NCBI RefSeq assembly: GCF_030268085.1
Contig: NZ_BSDE01000001.1
Coordinates: 434,001 to 498,000, forward strand
DNA from: Geothrix limicola
GTDB taxonomy: Bacteria > Acidobacteriota > Holophagae > Holophagales > Holophagaceae
Length of the DNA: 64,000 bases
Direction of reading: 5' to 3'
Part shown: piece by piece, positions 55,119 through 64,000 of the stretch
How positions within the stretch are numbered: position 1 is the first letter of the stretch
How the letters are laid out: each line of letters begins with the position of its first letter
Translations under genes and position numbers: made by a program
Notes under the pieces: model-generated
The model's database searches: none
Told to the model about the DNA's origin: nothing
The model's input: only the letters and a program-made list of their open reading frames with translations

Positions 55119-55192
55119 GCCACGGATGAACACGGATGAACGCAGATAAGAACCTGCCCATTCATCCGTGTTGATCTGCGTTCATCCGTGGC
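55119..55192. repeat. Inverted 'GGATGAACAC' repeat element
   Basis: A 74-bp palindrome between convergent genes (zinc-ribbon and tpiA). The left arm is gccacggatgaacacggatg plus aacgcagat, and the right arm is ttcatccgtgttgatctgcg plus ttcatccgtggc. It is the most complete copy of the family in the window. Confidence 0.75.
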
Positions 55193-55198
55193 TAAAAA

Positions 55199-55933
<735 letters not shown>

Positions 55934-56007
55934 GGGATCTCCGGGGGGACGCAGGGCTGGTCGTCGGCCATGTTCGAGACGCGACCAGTGGGTAAACTTC
56001 GAGCCTA

Positions 56008-56817
56008 TCAGCCTTCCGGGCCCCTCGCATACACGGCGGGCGTCCTGCCCAGGTAGGTCCTGAAAGCCTTGATGAAGTGGGCCTGGTCGAAGAAGCCGAG
56101 GGCCAGGGCGAGGGCCGGAAGGTCCACCGCCTGATGGGCCTCCAGTTGCTCCATGGCCTCATGGAGGCGGTACCGCTGGATCACCCACTTGGGGCTGACG
56201 CCCACGTAGTCCTGGAAGAGCCGCTGCAGCGACCGGAGGCTCAACCCGGCTTCCCGCGCCACGGCTTCCGCCTGGGTCAGCTCGCGATCCTCCAGAATCC
56301 GGGCCACGATGCTGCGCGCCAACCGGGCCTTGGCATCGGGTCGGGGGAGGCGTTCGAGCAGAAAGGCCTCGACGTGCGTCACGGCGGTGCTCGCGTCCTC
56401 ACCGCAGCCCAGCACGGCGGCTTCGAGGGCCGCACCCGGCGGGCCCAAGGCGGTTGCCAAGGGAAGCACCTGATCCGTGAATTCGCTTACAGGCCGGCCC
56501 CAGAAGGGACGGAAACAGCCCGGGAGGAACTTGGTTCCGAGGACCCATCCCCGGCCCTCCAGCCTGCGGCTGAAGCGTCCGGTGTGAACGCCGGCGAGGC
56601 CGGATCGCCCTTCTTCAATCACCAGGTGCACCGAGGGGTGGGGCAGGGTCTCTCGGACCAGCGAAGGCTGTCCGCTCAGATCCCAGGACACGGTCCAGAA
56701 GTGCTCCACGAATTCGGCCAGAGGCCCCTCGGGAAGAAAGCGTCCGGCCGGGGATTCTCGGCGGATGGCCTCGGCGCCCACCACGCCCTTGGGTCGCCAC
56801 TCCGTGGGCTTCGCCAT
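56008..56817 (-). CDS. AraC-family transcriptional regulator
   Basis: A 269-residue regulator with an N-terminal domain (~25-130; PLAEFVEHFWTVSWDL, LPHPSVHLVIEEG) of the DUF6597 kind and a C-terminal double helix-turn-helix (AREAGLSLRSLQRLFQDYVG; LALGFFDQAHFIKAFRTYLG). It is divergent from the DUF3224 gene with an 89-bp spacer that includes a TACAAT box at 56847-56852, so it may control that gene. Confidence 0.87.
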   Translation of the reverse strand: MAKPTEWRPKGVVGAEAIRRESPAGRFLPEGPLAEFVEHFWTVSWDLSGQPSLVRETLPHPSVHLVIEEGRSGLAGVHTGRFSRRLEGRGWVLGTKFLPGCFRPFWGRPVSEFTDQVLPLATALGPPGAALEAAVLGCGEDASTAVTHVEAFLLERLPRPDAKARLARSIVARILEDRELTQAEAVAREAGLSLRSLQRLFQDYVGVSPKWVIQRYRLHEAMEQLEAHQAVDLPALALALGFFDQAHFIKAFRTYLGRTPAVYARGPEG

Positions 56818-56906
56818 GTGCTCCTCTCCCTGGGCTGTCGCGTTTCTACAATACTGTCATCACAGGCGGGCCGATGCTGGGATCAGCCTCAGCGACCGGA
56901 GCCGCC

Positions 56907-57443
56907 ATGCCCATTTCGCCCATCCCGACAGGCCTTGTCCTGCCTGTTCTCCTCGGCCTGGGATCCGGGCTCGCCGCCCAGACCGGCCCCCAAAACAATG
57001 CTCAAATTCGCGCCACTCAGCCAAAGGAGGTCCGCGTGACGGCCCTTGCGACAGGATCTTTCGATGTGAACGTGGTGCCCCTCACGGACGGGGTGCGGCA
57101 GGGTGTTTGGTCCCCGGGCCGGATGTCCATCGACAAGCAGTTCAAGGGCGACCTGGAGGCGACCAGCCAGGGTGAGATGCTGGCCGCGGGAACGGAGGTC
57201 CAGGGATCCGCGGGCTACACCGCCATCGAGCGGGTCAGCGGCAAGCTCCACGGCCGGGCAGGCACCTTCCTGCTCCAGCATTTCGCCGTGATGTACCACG
57301 GCGTGCCCGGCGAGTGGATCGTGATGGTGGTTCCCGATTCGGGCACCGGTGAGCTGAAGGGGCTCGCCGGCAGGATGACCATCACGATCACAGGAAAGCT
57401 GCACGCCTACGCGCTGAACTACACCCTTCCAGCCCAGCGCTAG
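56907..57443 (+). CDS. Exported DUF3224-domain protein
   Basis: A 178-residue protein with a probable signal peptide (to ~residue 26, GLAAQ). The rest matches DUF3224 (allene-oxide-cyclase-like beta barrel): MSIDKQFKGDLEATSQGEML, GYTAIERVSGKLHGRAGTFL and MVVPDSGTGELKGLAGRM. Most DUF3224 proteins are cytoplasmic, so an exported version is slightly unusual. GGAG precedes the ATG at 56907. Function unknown. Confidence 0.8.
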   Translation: MPISPIPTGLVLPVLLGLGSGLAAQTGPQNNAQIRATQPKEVRVTALATGSFDVNVVPLTDGVRQGVWSPGRMSIDKQFKGDLEATSQGEMLAAGTEVQGSAGYTAIERVSGKLHGRAGTFLLQHFAVMYHGVPGEWIVMVVPDSGTGELKGLAGRMTITITGKLHAYALNYTLPAQR

Positions 57444-57482
57444 GGCCGGGCTCAAGGTCCGGGCTGGAAGGGATTTCCCTGA

Positions 57483-58679
57483 TCAGCGCTGCAGGGCAGT
57501 GACGCCGGGGAGTTCGAGGCCGCTGAGGAATTCCAGGCTGGCGCCGCCGCCGGTGGAGACGTGGCTCATGCGGGAGGCGACGTCGGCCTTGTTCACGGCC
57601 GCGACGCTATCGCCGCCGCCCACCAGGACGAAGGCGCCCTTGTCCGCCGCTTCGGCCAGTTCTTCGGCCATGGTGAGGGTTCCGCTGGCGAAGGGGGCCA
57701 TCTCGAAGACGCCCATGGGACCGTTCCAAAGCAGGGTCTTGGCGGCGCGGATCTCGGCGGCGTAGGCGGCCACGGTTTCAGGGCCGATGTCCAGGGCCAT
57801 GCGGTCCGCGGGGATGTTCTGATCGGTGGTGATGGCGCAGTCCGTGTCTTCCTTGAATTCGGCCGCGGCCATGTGGTCGAGGGGCAGCATCAGGCGCGTG
57901 CCCTTGGCCTCGGCCTGTTTCAGCAGATCAAGGGCCAGGTCCAGCTTGTCCACTTCGCAGAGGCTCTTGCCGATCTCGAAGCTCTGGGCCTTGAGGAAGG
58001 TGTAGCTCATGGCGCCGCCGATGAGGATGGCGTCGGCCTTGCCGAGGAAGTTCTGGATGAGTTCGATCTTGTCGCTCACCTTGGCGCCGCCGAAGATGAC
58101 CACCAGCGGCTTGTCCGGGTTGTCCGTGACCTTGCTGAGGGCCTTCAGTTCCTTCTCCATGAGGAAGCCCGCGGCCACGCGGTCCTTGGGGAAATGGGCC
58201 ACCATGCCGCTGACGGAGGCGTGGGCGCGGTGAGCCGAGCCGAAGGCGTCGTTGACGTAGGTGTCGGCCAGCTTGGCGAGATCGGCGGCGAACTCCTCCT
58301 TGTTCTTCGTCTCGCCCTTCTCGAAACGCAGATTCTCCAGCAGCAGGATCTGACCCGGCTTCAGGGCCGCGGCCTCGGCTTCCACCGCCGCGCCGTTCAC
58401 GTAGCTGGCCAGGCGGCATTCGAAGCCCTGCTCCTTCAGCCAGGCGGCCACGGGCGCGGCGCTGTAGGCGGCCTCGAAGCCCTTGCCCTCGGGGCGCCCC
58501 AGGTGGGAGGCCAGCACCACGGAGGCGCCGCCTTCCAGCAGGCACTTCAGGGTGGGCAGGGTCTCGCGCACGCGGGTGGCGTCCGTGATCTTGCCGTCCT
58601 TCAGGGGCACGTTCAGATCCGCCCTCAGGAAGACGCGGCGGCCCTTCACATCGAGATCTTGCACCGATTGGAAACCCAT
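57483..58679 (-). CDS. pgk: Phosphoglycerate kinase
   Basis: A 398-residue glycolytic kinase. RRVFLRADLNVPLKDG, SHLGRPEG, LLLENLRFEKGETKN, FGSAHRAHASV, VVIFGGAKVSDKIELI and the nucleotide loop FVLVGGGDSVAAVNKA are the family landmarks. AAGGAG precedes the ATG at 58679; the frame stays open upstream to 58748 without need. It makes ATP from 1,3-bisphosphoglycerate. gap is not adjacent. Confidence 0.96.
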   Translation of the reverse strand: MGFQSVQDLDVKGRRVFLRADLNVPLKDGKITDATRVRETLPTLKCLLEGGASVVLASHLGRPEGKGFEAAYSAAPVAAWLKEQGFECRLASYVNGAAVEAEAAALKPGQILLLENLRFEKGETKNKEEFAADLAKLADTYVNDAFGSAHRAHASVSGMVAHFPKDRVAAGFLMEKELKALSKVTDNPDKPLVVIFGGAKVSDKIELIQNFLGKADAILIGGAMSYTFLKAQSFEIGKSLCEVDKLDLALDLLKQAEAKGTRLMLPLDHMAAAEFKEDTDCAITTDQNIPADRMALDIGPETVAAYAAEIRAAKTLLWNGPMGVFEMAPFASGTLTMAEELAEAADKGAFVLVGGGDSVAAVNKADVASRMSHVSTGGGASLEFLSGLELPGVTALQR

Positions 58680-58744
58680 GGCTGCTCCTTGCACTTGGAA
58701 GATTCCATTCTGACGGAAGATGACGGGGTCGGCTATGGGACTCC

Positions 58745-59470
58745 TCACCAGGCCTTCTCGAAGATGCCGATCCAGCGGGGACTGTCTGCGGTGAAGGCCT
58801 CGCCGGCGTAGGTGCCCATGACCCGGCGCAGGCGCAGACCCGCGCGGACGGCCATGTCCTGCAGGTCGGCGGGCTGGTAGAGGCGCACGCTTTCCAGGAC
58901 TTCGCGCACGTCGCCTGAGCCGAGGTTGAGCAGCGAGATGCGCTTCACGAGGCGGTCGCCTTCGAGGGCGCGGTGGCTGTGGGCCCGGATGCCGCCCTGT
59001 TCCACCGTGTCTTCGGGAATCAGGGTGCGCGCCACCAGATCGGCGTTCAGGTAGTCCATCACCAGCACGCCGTTGGCCTTGAGCAGGGCGCCGAAGCGCG
59101 TCATCAGGTCGCGGTTCTCCTCATCCGAGAAGTAGCCGAAGGGCGTGAACCAGAGGCAGATGCCGTGAAGGCTGCCTTCCTTCAAGGGCAGGTGCCGCAT
59201 GTCGGCCCGGAGCAGCCAGGGACGGAGGGAGCTGGGGGCCATGCCAAGCAGTACTCGCGAAAGGTCCATGCCGAAGGCGAGCGGGTTGGCGCGTCTCAGG
59301 ATCTCCAGATGCCGCCCCGCGCCGCAGGCCAGGTCAAGCACGGGGCCCTCGGCCAGTTCGGGCGCGACTCGCAGGGCCTTGTGCACGGCCACGCGCGCCT
59401 CTTCTGCGTCCCGGTGGGCGTAGAGCCGGGCGTAGTCCTCGTCAAACCATCTCTCGAACCACTCGGACAA
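58745..59470 (-). CDS. Class I SAM-dependent methyltransferase
   Basis: A 241-residue methyltransferase. Motif I is VLDLACGAGRHLEIL with the following acidic residue in AFGMDLSRVLL, and LRADMRHLPLKEGSLHGICL is motif II/III. Substrate unknown. Starts are TTG: 59470 has AAGGA 6 nt upstream, and 59485 is the alternative giving five more residues. It is divergent from rbfA. Confidence 0.82.
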   Translation of the reverse strand: MSEWFERWFDEDYARLYAHRDAEEARVAVHKALRVAPELAEGPVLDLACGAGRHLEILRRANPLAFGMDLSRVLLGMAPSSLRPWLLRADMRHLPLKEGSLHGICLWFTPFGYFSDEENRDLMTRFGALLKANGVLVMDYLNADLVARTLIPEDTVEQGGIRAHSHRALEGDRLVKRISLLNLGSGDVREVLESVRLYQPADLQDMAVRAGLRLRRVMGTYAGEAFTADSPRWIGIFEKAW

Positions 59471-59574
59471 CGGAGATCCTTCCAATAGCTCAGAGTATCC
59501 ACTGAGGCGGGCGGGCGCCGCATTTCAGAGTCGGAACGCCGGGTCGGGTAGAATGGATGCCGCAAAGGAAACCC

Positions 59575-59985
59575 ATGCAACGCCCTGAACGCCTCGAAGA
59601 CCAAGTCCACTTCCTCCTCTCCACCCTCGTGCAGCGGGATCTCCGGGATCCCGAACTGGGCTTCGTGACGCTCACCGCCGTGCGGCTTTCGCCGGATCGC
59701 AGCGTGGCCAAGGTCTACTTCACGGTGCTGCCGGCCAACGGCGGCGACCAGGAAGCGCAGGACCTTCTGACGCGCAAGGCCCTGGGCCGTGCCGCGGGCT
59801 TCCTGCGCAGCCAGCTCGCCTCCCGCCTCAAGATGAAACGGGTGCCGGAGCTGCGTTTCTTCCCGGACAGCACGCTGGAGGCGGGCAACCACCTGGAATC
59901 CCTCCTCTCCGAGATCGAGCGGGAGCGCGCCTCCAGGCCCGCCGATCCCGAGGTTGAAAACGGGACCGAGACGCCGGAATCCTGA
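59575..59985 (+). CDS. rbfA: 30S ribosome-binding factor A
   Basis: A 136-residue KH-like protein needed for 16S rRNA 5'-end maturation and cold growth. RLEDQVHFLLSTLVQRDLRD, GFVTLTAVRLSPDRSVAKVY and RVPELRFFPDSTLEAGNHLE match the family. AAAGGAA (59565-59571) selects the ATG at 59575 over the ATG at 59557. A -10-like TAGAAT is at 59549-59554. It overlaps truB by one base (TGATG); the rbfA-truB pair is widely conserved, although nusA-infB is not upstream here. Confidence 0.92.
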   Translation: MQRPERLEDQVHFLLSTLVQRDLRDPELGFVTLTAVRLSPDRSVAKVYFTVLPANGGDQEAQDLLTRKALGRAAGFLRSQLASRLKMKRVPELRFFPDSTLEAGNHLESLLSEIERERASRPADPEVENGTETPES

Positions 59986-60881
59986 TGGTCGAGTCGGGCA
60001 TCCACCTCGTCCACAAGACCGTGGGGCAGAGCAGCTTTGACGTGATCCGCGGCTTCAAGCACCGGGCCTACGAGGCCGGGCAGAAGAAGCTGGCCCTGGG
60101 CCACGGCGGCACGCTGGATCCCTTCGCGAAGGGCCTGCTGCTGGTGCTGGCGGGCCAGGCCACGCGGCTCATGGAACTCATGCATCCCCTGCCCAAGACC
60201 TACGTGGCCGAAGTGGCCTGGGGCGTGGAGACCGATACCTGCGATCTGCAGGGCCTTCCCTTGGGCGAGGCCGTCGTCGCCGACCTTTCACCAGAGCTGC
60301 TGGACGCGGCCCTGGCGCCCTTTCTCGGCTGGGCGGACCAGGTGCCCCCCGCCACCAGCGCCAAGAAGATCGACGGCGAAGCCGCCTACAAGAAGGCCCA
60401 TCGCGGCGAGATCGTGCTCATGAAGCCGAGCCGCGTCTTCCTGCTGTCGGCAAGGTGGCTCAGCCATGACCTGCCGCGCGCCAGCCGTCTGGAGATCACC
60501 TGCCGGGGCGGCTTCTACGTGCGCAGCCTGGCGCGGGATCTGGGCCGCGCCCTGGGTTGCGGGGCCCATCTGTCCGCGCTGCACCGCACGGCCATCGGCC
60601 CCTGGACCGATCCGGGCGAAGGCTGCGAAAGGCTGCTCAAGGGGACCGACCTGCTGCCCTGGTGCCCCTCGCGCCTGCTCAGCGAGGAGGAGGCCGAGCA
60701 CCTCTCCCATGGCCGCGCCATCCCCGTGGGCGAAAACCATCCCGCGACCTGGGTCCTTCCGGAAGGCTTCCCCGATCCCGGCGCGCCGCTGCGGGCCCTG
60801 AATGACGACCGTCTGGTGGCGCTGCTCAAGCCCGCCGAAGATGGGCTGCGCACCTTCGCGAACCTGCGGGGCGGGCTCTAG
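59985..60881 (+). CDS. truB: tRNA pseudouridine(55) synthase
   Basis: A 298-residue enzyme forming pseudouridine 55 in the T-loop. The catalytic Asp is in GHGGTLDPFAKGLLLVLAG, a variant of the usual GHTGTLDPLATG motif with Gly for the second Thr-site and Lys for Thr, but with Asp retained. TYVAEVAWGVETDTCDLQG, KKIDGEAAYKKAHRGEIV and CRGGFYVRSLARDLG are standard. Translationally coupled to rbfA. Confidence 0.92.
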   Translation: MVESGIHLVHKTVGQSSFDVIRGFKHRAYEAGQKKLALGHGGTLDPFAKGLLLVLAGQATRLMELMHPLPKTYVAEVAWGVETDTCDLQGLPLGEAVVADLSPELLDAALAPFLGWADQVPPATSAKKIDGEAAYKKAHRGEIVLMKPSRVFLLSARWLSHDLPRASRLEITCRGGFYVRSLARDLGRALGCGAHLSALHRTAIGPWTDPGEGCERLLKGTDLLPWCPSRLLSEEEAEHLSHGRAIPVGENHPATWVLPEGFPDPGAPLRALNDDRLVALLKPAEDGLRTFANLRGGL

Positions 60882-61048
60882 GCGGGCGGCCATCGTCGTG
60901 GGTTGCGCTGGGACTTTATCGGAGTGGACGGGTCTGCCGAACTCATTGATTCCCGTGTGGTCGTAAACGACACTGGGAGGGATGTCGACAAGCCTGATGC
61001 CGCAGCCCGCTCGGGCGGAGGCAGGATTGGCCTTCTCCGCGAGGTTCC

Positions 61049-61684
61049 ATGCTCCACCCCCACGTTCCCGAGGATCTCAAGCATTTCGGCAAGCATCTCT
61101 TCGCGACCTTCCTGGGCCTGATCATGGCCCTGGGGCTCGAACAGTGGCGGGAGCACCGGCAGGAGCTCCGCCTCAGCGAGGAGAGCCTCCATCGCATCGA
61201 GGCGGAACTCCGCCGGAACCGGGACGACACGGCCCAGCGGCTGGTTCGGCTGGAAACCGAGATCCCCGTCACCAAGGCCTATTACGAGGATCTGGAACGC
61301 GCGGTGGCCGAGCGTCGCGCGGGCCGCAAGGCTCCCCTGCCGGTTCGGCTCAAGACCCAGAACCCGGATTTCGGATTCACCTGGAGCGCCTGGGAGGGTG
61401 CGCGCGCCACGGGCGGGCTGCGCCACATCGATCCCACGCGGCTCCAGCGGATGTCGGAGGTCTATGCCGACATGCAGCGCTTCATCCCCATCCAGGACCA
61501 GCTGATGCTCAACCCGGCCTTTGCGGACCTGCTCACCTTCGCGCCCCTGGAGCCCGAATCCCTCAGGCCCCAGGAACTGGACCGGCTCCTGAACGGTTTC
61601 CGCTTCAATCAGACCTGGAATCAGAGCCGGATCCGCATCGGACGCGAGATGCTCAAGGAGCTGGACGAAGCGCTGAAGCCCTGA
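61049..61684 (+). CDS. Hypothetical single-pass membrane protein
   Basis: A 211-residue protein with one membrane helix (~residues 14-30; LFATFLGLIMALGLEQW) followed by a charged helix (REHRQELRLSEESLHRIEAE) and a largely helical C-terminal domain that includes FTWSAWEGARATGGL and MSEVYADMQRFIPI. This arrangement is seen in uncharacterised DUF6090-like proteins. GAGGTT upstream supports the start. No function assigned. Confidence 0.68.
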   Translation: MLHPHVPEDLKHFGKHLFATFLGLIMALGLEQWREHRQELRLSEESLHRIEAELRRNRDDTAQRLVRLETEIPVTKAYYEDLERAVAERRAGRKAPLPVRLKTQNPDFGFTWSAWEGARATGGLRHIDPTRLQRMSEVYADMQRFIPIQDQLMLNPAFADLLTFAPLEPESLRPQELDRLLNGFRFNQTWNQSRIRIGREMLKELDEALKP

Positions 61685-61713
61685 ACCTGTGGCCTCGGCG
61701 CTATGCTCGAATC

Positions 61714-63096
61714 GTGACTCATGCCCATCCGGAAACCCTCCAGGCGCTCTTCGGGCGGGGCGCGCGCTGTGTGGCGGAGGAGGATTTCCCGGGCGCCGTC
61801 GCGAGCTATGACCGGGCCCTGGAGATCGCGCCGGACCTGGCCGAAGCCCACGCGAACCTGGGCGTGGCCCGCGAACGCATGGGCGCCCTCGCTGAAGCGG
61901 AGTCCTGCTACCGGCGCGCCCTGGCGCTGGATCCCGATTTCCTGGAGGGCCTCCTCAACCTCGGCGCCCTGCTCATCCAGCAGAAGCGCTTTGAGGAAGC
62001 CGCGGCGATCCATGCCGCCGCGATGCGCAAGCACCCCGAGGCGCCGGGGCTCTGGTCGAGCCTCGGCGTGCTGCACGCCTGTTTGAAGGAGGATGAGGAG
62101 GCCGAGCGCTGTCTGCGCGAAGCCCTGAGGCTCAACCCGAACCATCACCGGGCGCGCTACAACCTCAGCTACATCCTCCTCCGCCAGATGCGCTTCATAG
62201 AGGGCTGGGAGGCCCTGGAGGCGCGGGCCTGGAGCCTGGCGCTGAACGATCAGATTCCCGCGCCGCGGTGGCAGGGTGAGGATCTGGCCGGGAAGGCGCT
62301 GCTCGTGGGCAGCGAGGCGGGTTTCGGCGACATGATCCACTTCGTCCGCTACCTCCCTCTGCTTAAGCAGTGCGGTGTGGCGCGCCTCGGCCTCGTGTGC
62401 CCCGCGCCCCTGAAGCGCCTCTTCGCGAGCCTGCCGGGCGTCGATGCCGTGGTGGCCCTCGGTGAGCCGGTGCCGGACCTCGGCTGGGATCTGTGGACGC
62501 TGCCGATGAGCGCGCCCCATCACTGCGGCACGCGGATGGAATCCATTCCGGCCTCGATCCCCTACCTGCGGGCGGATCCGGAGCAGGTCAGGACTTGGGC
62601 GGAGCGGCTGCCCGCTTCGGCGCTGAAGGTGGGCCTTGCCTGGAAGGGGAACCCGCGCTTCGAGAATGATGCCGACCGTTCGCTTCCGGGGCTGGAGACG
62701 CTGGCCCCGCTGGCTTCGGCGGGGATCCTGTTCGTGAGTCTGCAGAAGGGCGTGGCGGAAGCCGAGGCCCAGGATCCGCCGCCGGGCCTGGCGATCTTCG
62801 ATCCGAGCTCCTGGATCGACGATTTCGCCGATACGGGCGCGCTCATGATGAACCTCGATCTGGTGATCACGGTGGACACGGCGGCGGCCCACCTCGCGGG
62901 CGCCCTCGGCCGGCCCTGCTGGGTGCTGCTGCCCCATCACAAGACGGACTGGCGCTGGTTCACGGGGCGAGACGATTCGCCCTGGTACCCGGGTCTCATG
63001 CGGCTCTTCCGCCAGGGACCCGGCGGTTGGGAACCCGTCATCCGCGAGGTGGCCCAGGCCCTCCAGACGGTGGCTAAAGCCAAGAAGGAATCCTAG
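61714..63096 (+). CDS. TPR protein with glycosyltransferase-9-like C-terminal domain
   Basis: A ~460-residue protein. The first ~165 residues are four or five TPR units (YDRALEIAPDLAEAHANLGV, YRRALALDPDFLEGLLNLGA, CLREALRLNPNHHRARYNLS). The rest resembles the C-terminal half found in many bacterial TPR-glycosyltransferases: KALLVGSEAGFGDMIHFVRY, LKVGLAWKGNPRFENDADRS, DLVITVDTAAAHLAGALGRP and WRWFTGRDDSPWYPGLMRLF. The start GTG at 61714 lacks a clear ribosome site, so it is uncertain. Sugar and acceptor unknown. Confidence 0.75.
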   Translation: MTHAHPETLQALFGRGARCVAEEDFPGAVASYDRALEIAPDLAEAHANLGVARERMGALAEAESCYRRALALDPDFLEGLLNLGALLIQQKRFEEAAAIHAAAMRKHPEAPGLWSSLGVLHACLKEDEEAERCLREALRLNPNHHRARYNLSYILLRQMRFIEGWEALEARAWSLALNDQIPAPRWQGEDLAGKALLVGSEAGFGDMIHFVRYLPLLKQCGVARLGLVCPAPLKRLFASLPGVDAVVALGEPVPDLGWDLWTLPMSAPHHCGTRMESIPASIPYLRADPEQVRTWAERLPASALKVGLAWKGNPRFENDADRSLPGLETLAPLASAGILFVSLQKGVAEAEAQDPPPGLAIFDPSSWIDDFADTGALMMNLDLVITVDTAAAHLAGALGRPCWVLLPHHKTDWRWFTGRDDSPWYPGLMRLFRQGPGGWEPVIREVAQALQTVAKAKKES

Positions 63097-63206
63097 CGGC
63101 CGTGGAAGCCCGAGGGACGCCGGGCCTCCAGTTTTTGCTCGCCGAACCGGCGCGGCCATGGCCTCATATATCAGATGTTAGTTGCTGATTCCGTCTCGAG
63201 GTTTTC

Positions 63207-64000
63207 ATGCCCGTGCTCCGCTCCATTCTGATTCCGGCCGCCCTGGTGATCCTGGGGCTGCCTCTCACCGCTTCCGGGGAAGGCGCCACGACTTCGCCGG
63301 CCCGGCTGCCGCTGGATCAGGGCTGGAAGTTCATGCCCGGCGACAATCTCGCCTACGCGGCCAGCGCCTTCGATGATCGGGCCTGGAAGCCCATCAAGGT
63401 GGGCCTCGCCTGGCAGAAGCAGGGCTGGGAGCAGGTGCAGGGCTACGCCTGGTACCGCGTGAGCTTCACGCTGCCCGAGAAGCTCAGGGCGCAGGACCTG
63501 CTCAAGGACGGTCTGCGGCTCAGCATCGGCAGCGTGGCGGACTTCGACCAGTGCTTCCTGAACGGGCAGATGGTGGGGGCGAATGGCACCGTGGTGCCCG
63601 TGGGCAGCACGCCCGACGACCTCTTCTGGAAGGCTGACGAAAGCCTGCCGGGTCAGCCCCGCACCTACCTGCTTGACCTGGAGGATCCCCGCCTGAAGTG
63701 GGGCCAGGAGAACGTCCTGGCCATGCGGGTCTACATGGTCAGCGGCTGGGGCGGCCTCATGGGCGCGCCCCTGGTGCGCATGATGGAGCCTGCGGACTAT
63801 GTCACCTTGAACCCCGACCTCGAACCCTTCGCATTCAAGGGATCGAAACTCGCGAAGACTTTCACCGTCTCCAACACCTCGGCCACCCGTCCGCTGCGAG
63901 GCCAGTTGACCCTCACGGCCAAGGGGCTCGTTTCGGGCGCGCCGGTGCTTTCGAAGGTCATCGAGCTGGACCTCAAGCCGAAGTCCAGCCAGAGCATCGG
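63207..64000 (+). CDS. Exported protein with GH2-like sugar-binding jelly-roll domain (3' truncated)
   Basis: The frame is open at the right window edge, giving the first 264 residues. A signal peptide covers residues 1-24 (LILGLPLTASGE region). It then reads LDQGWKFMPGDN, FDDRAWKPIKVGLAWQKQGW, GYAWYRVSFTLPEKL, LRLSIGSVADFDQCFLNGQM and NVLAMRVYMVSGWGGLMG, the pattern of the N-terminal galactose-binding-like domain in GH2 beta-galactosidases and sialate O-acetylesterase-like proteins. The catalytic domain would lie beyond the window. GAGG 6 nt upstream supports the ATG. Confidence 0.72.
   Translation, partial: MPVLRSILIPAALVILGLPLTASGEGATTSPARLPLDQGWKFMPGDNLAYAASAFDDRAWKPIKVGLAWQKQGWEQVQGYAWYRVSFTLPEKLRAQDLLKDGLRLSIGSVADFDQCFLNGQMVGANGTVVPVGSTPDDLFWKADESLPGQPRTYLLDLEDPRLKWGQENVLAMRVYMVSGWGGLMGAPLVRMMEPADYVTLNPDLEPFAFKGSKLAKTFTVSNTSATRPLRGQLTLTAKGLVSGAPVLSKVIELDLKPKSSQSI

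Noticed and set aside
60882-61048. Checked the spacer after truB for a riboswitch or small RNA
   Set aside because: Only short scattered stems were found; no recognisable aptamer or promoter-terminator pair.
60982-61713. N-terminal extension of the TPR/glycosyltransferase-like frame
   Set aside because: It overlaps the 61049-61684 membrane protein in another frame and has Arg/Gly/Pro-rich composition typical of shadow frames.

Overview
The window is GC-rich bacterial chromosome from a diderm: it carries Tol-Pal lipoproteins, an Mla-type lipid transporter, TolB and several Tat- or Sec-exported proteins. Gene density is high, with many 4-bp ATGA/GTGA overlaps and frequent GTG or TTG starts. 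The mix of a tetraheme cytochrome / Fe-S / NrfD module, many sensor kinases and c-di-GMP proteins, and housekeeping genes resembles Holophagae-type Acidobacteriota (Geothrix/Holophaga group). That placement is an inference from gene content; no rRNA is present to confirm it. No phage, IS transposase or CRISPR array was found. The only RNA gene recognised is one tRNA-Leu(GAG).

Layout. 1-7.5 kb: end of an M1-like peptidase, a MacB-type permease, an Rrf2 regulator divergent from cysK with overlapping promoters, a CAP-domain protein, and an mlaE-mlaF-mlaD operon whose ATPase is degenerate. 7.6-14.5 kb: a 1493-residue hybrid histidine kinase with a small receiver protein, a YCII protein, an orphan carbamate kinase and an acetyltransferase. 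14.5-24 kb: glyQ-glyS, a TPR metallopeptidase, guaA, an HD-GYP response regulator and an aldo-keto reductase. 24-28.6 kb (minus strand): a translationally coupled operon of a DUF2339 membrane protein, tetraheme cytochrome c, Tat-exported four-cluster ferredoxin and NrfD/DsrP-like quinone subunit. 28.9-36.3 kb: a mostly minus-strand block of aminotransferase, DUF4178 protein, 59-residue membrane peptide, DUF350 protein, membrane-fused spermidine-synthase-like protein and Tat-exported flavin oxidoreductase. 36.4-48 kb: elbB, a GAF-GGDEF cyclase, an HtrA-like protease, DUF2520, an EamA transporter, miaE, TetR, an M61 peptidase, a glycosyltransferase, rnhB and mutT. 47.4-50.4 kb: tolB-pal-cpoB. 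50.4-55.2 kb: mutY, a hairpin tandem repeat, tRNA-Leu, secG, a DAHP synthase, a lipoprotein and a zinc-ribbon protein. 55.2-64 kb: tpiA, AraC plus DUF3224, pgk, a methyltransferase, rbfA-truB, a TPR/glycosyltransferase-like protein and the start of a secreted jelly-roll protein.

The features least explained by ordinary annotation are the repeats. One is an inverted 'GGATGAACAC' element (three copies plus a fragment; one copy appears to supply the start of the spermidine-synthase gene). A second, 'CGCGGAGAACGC', forms an intergenic palindrome and also encodes the C-terminal tail of GlyQ. A third is an 80-bp hairpin unit in tandem beside tRNA-Leu, with a diverged single copy between pal and cpoB in which the stem sequence has changed but still pairs. 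There is also a sharply AT-rich patch inside the 5' part of glyS.
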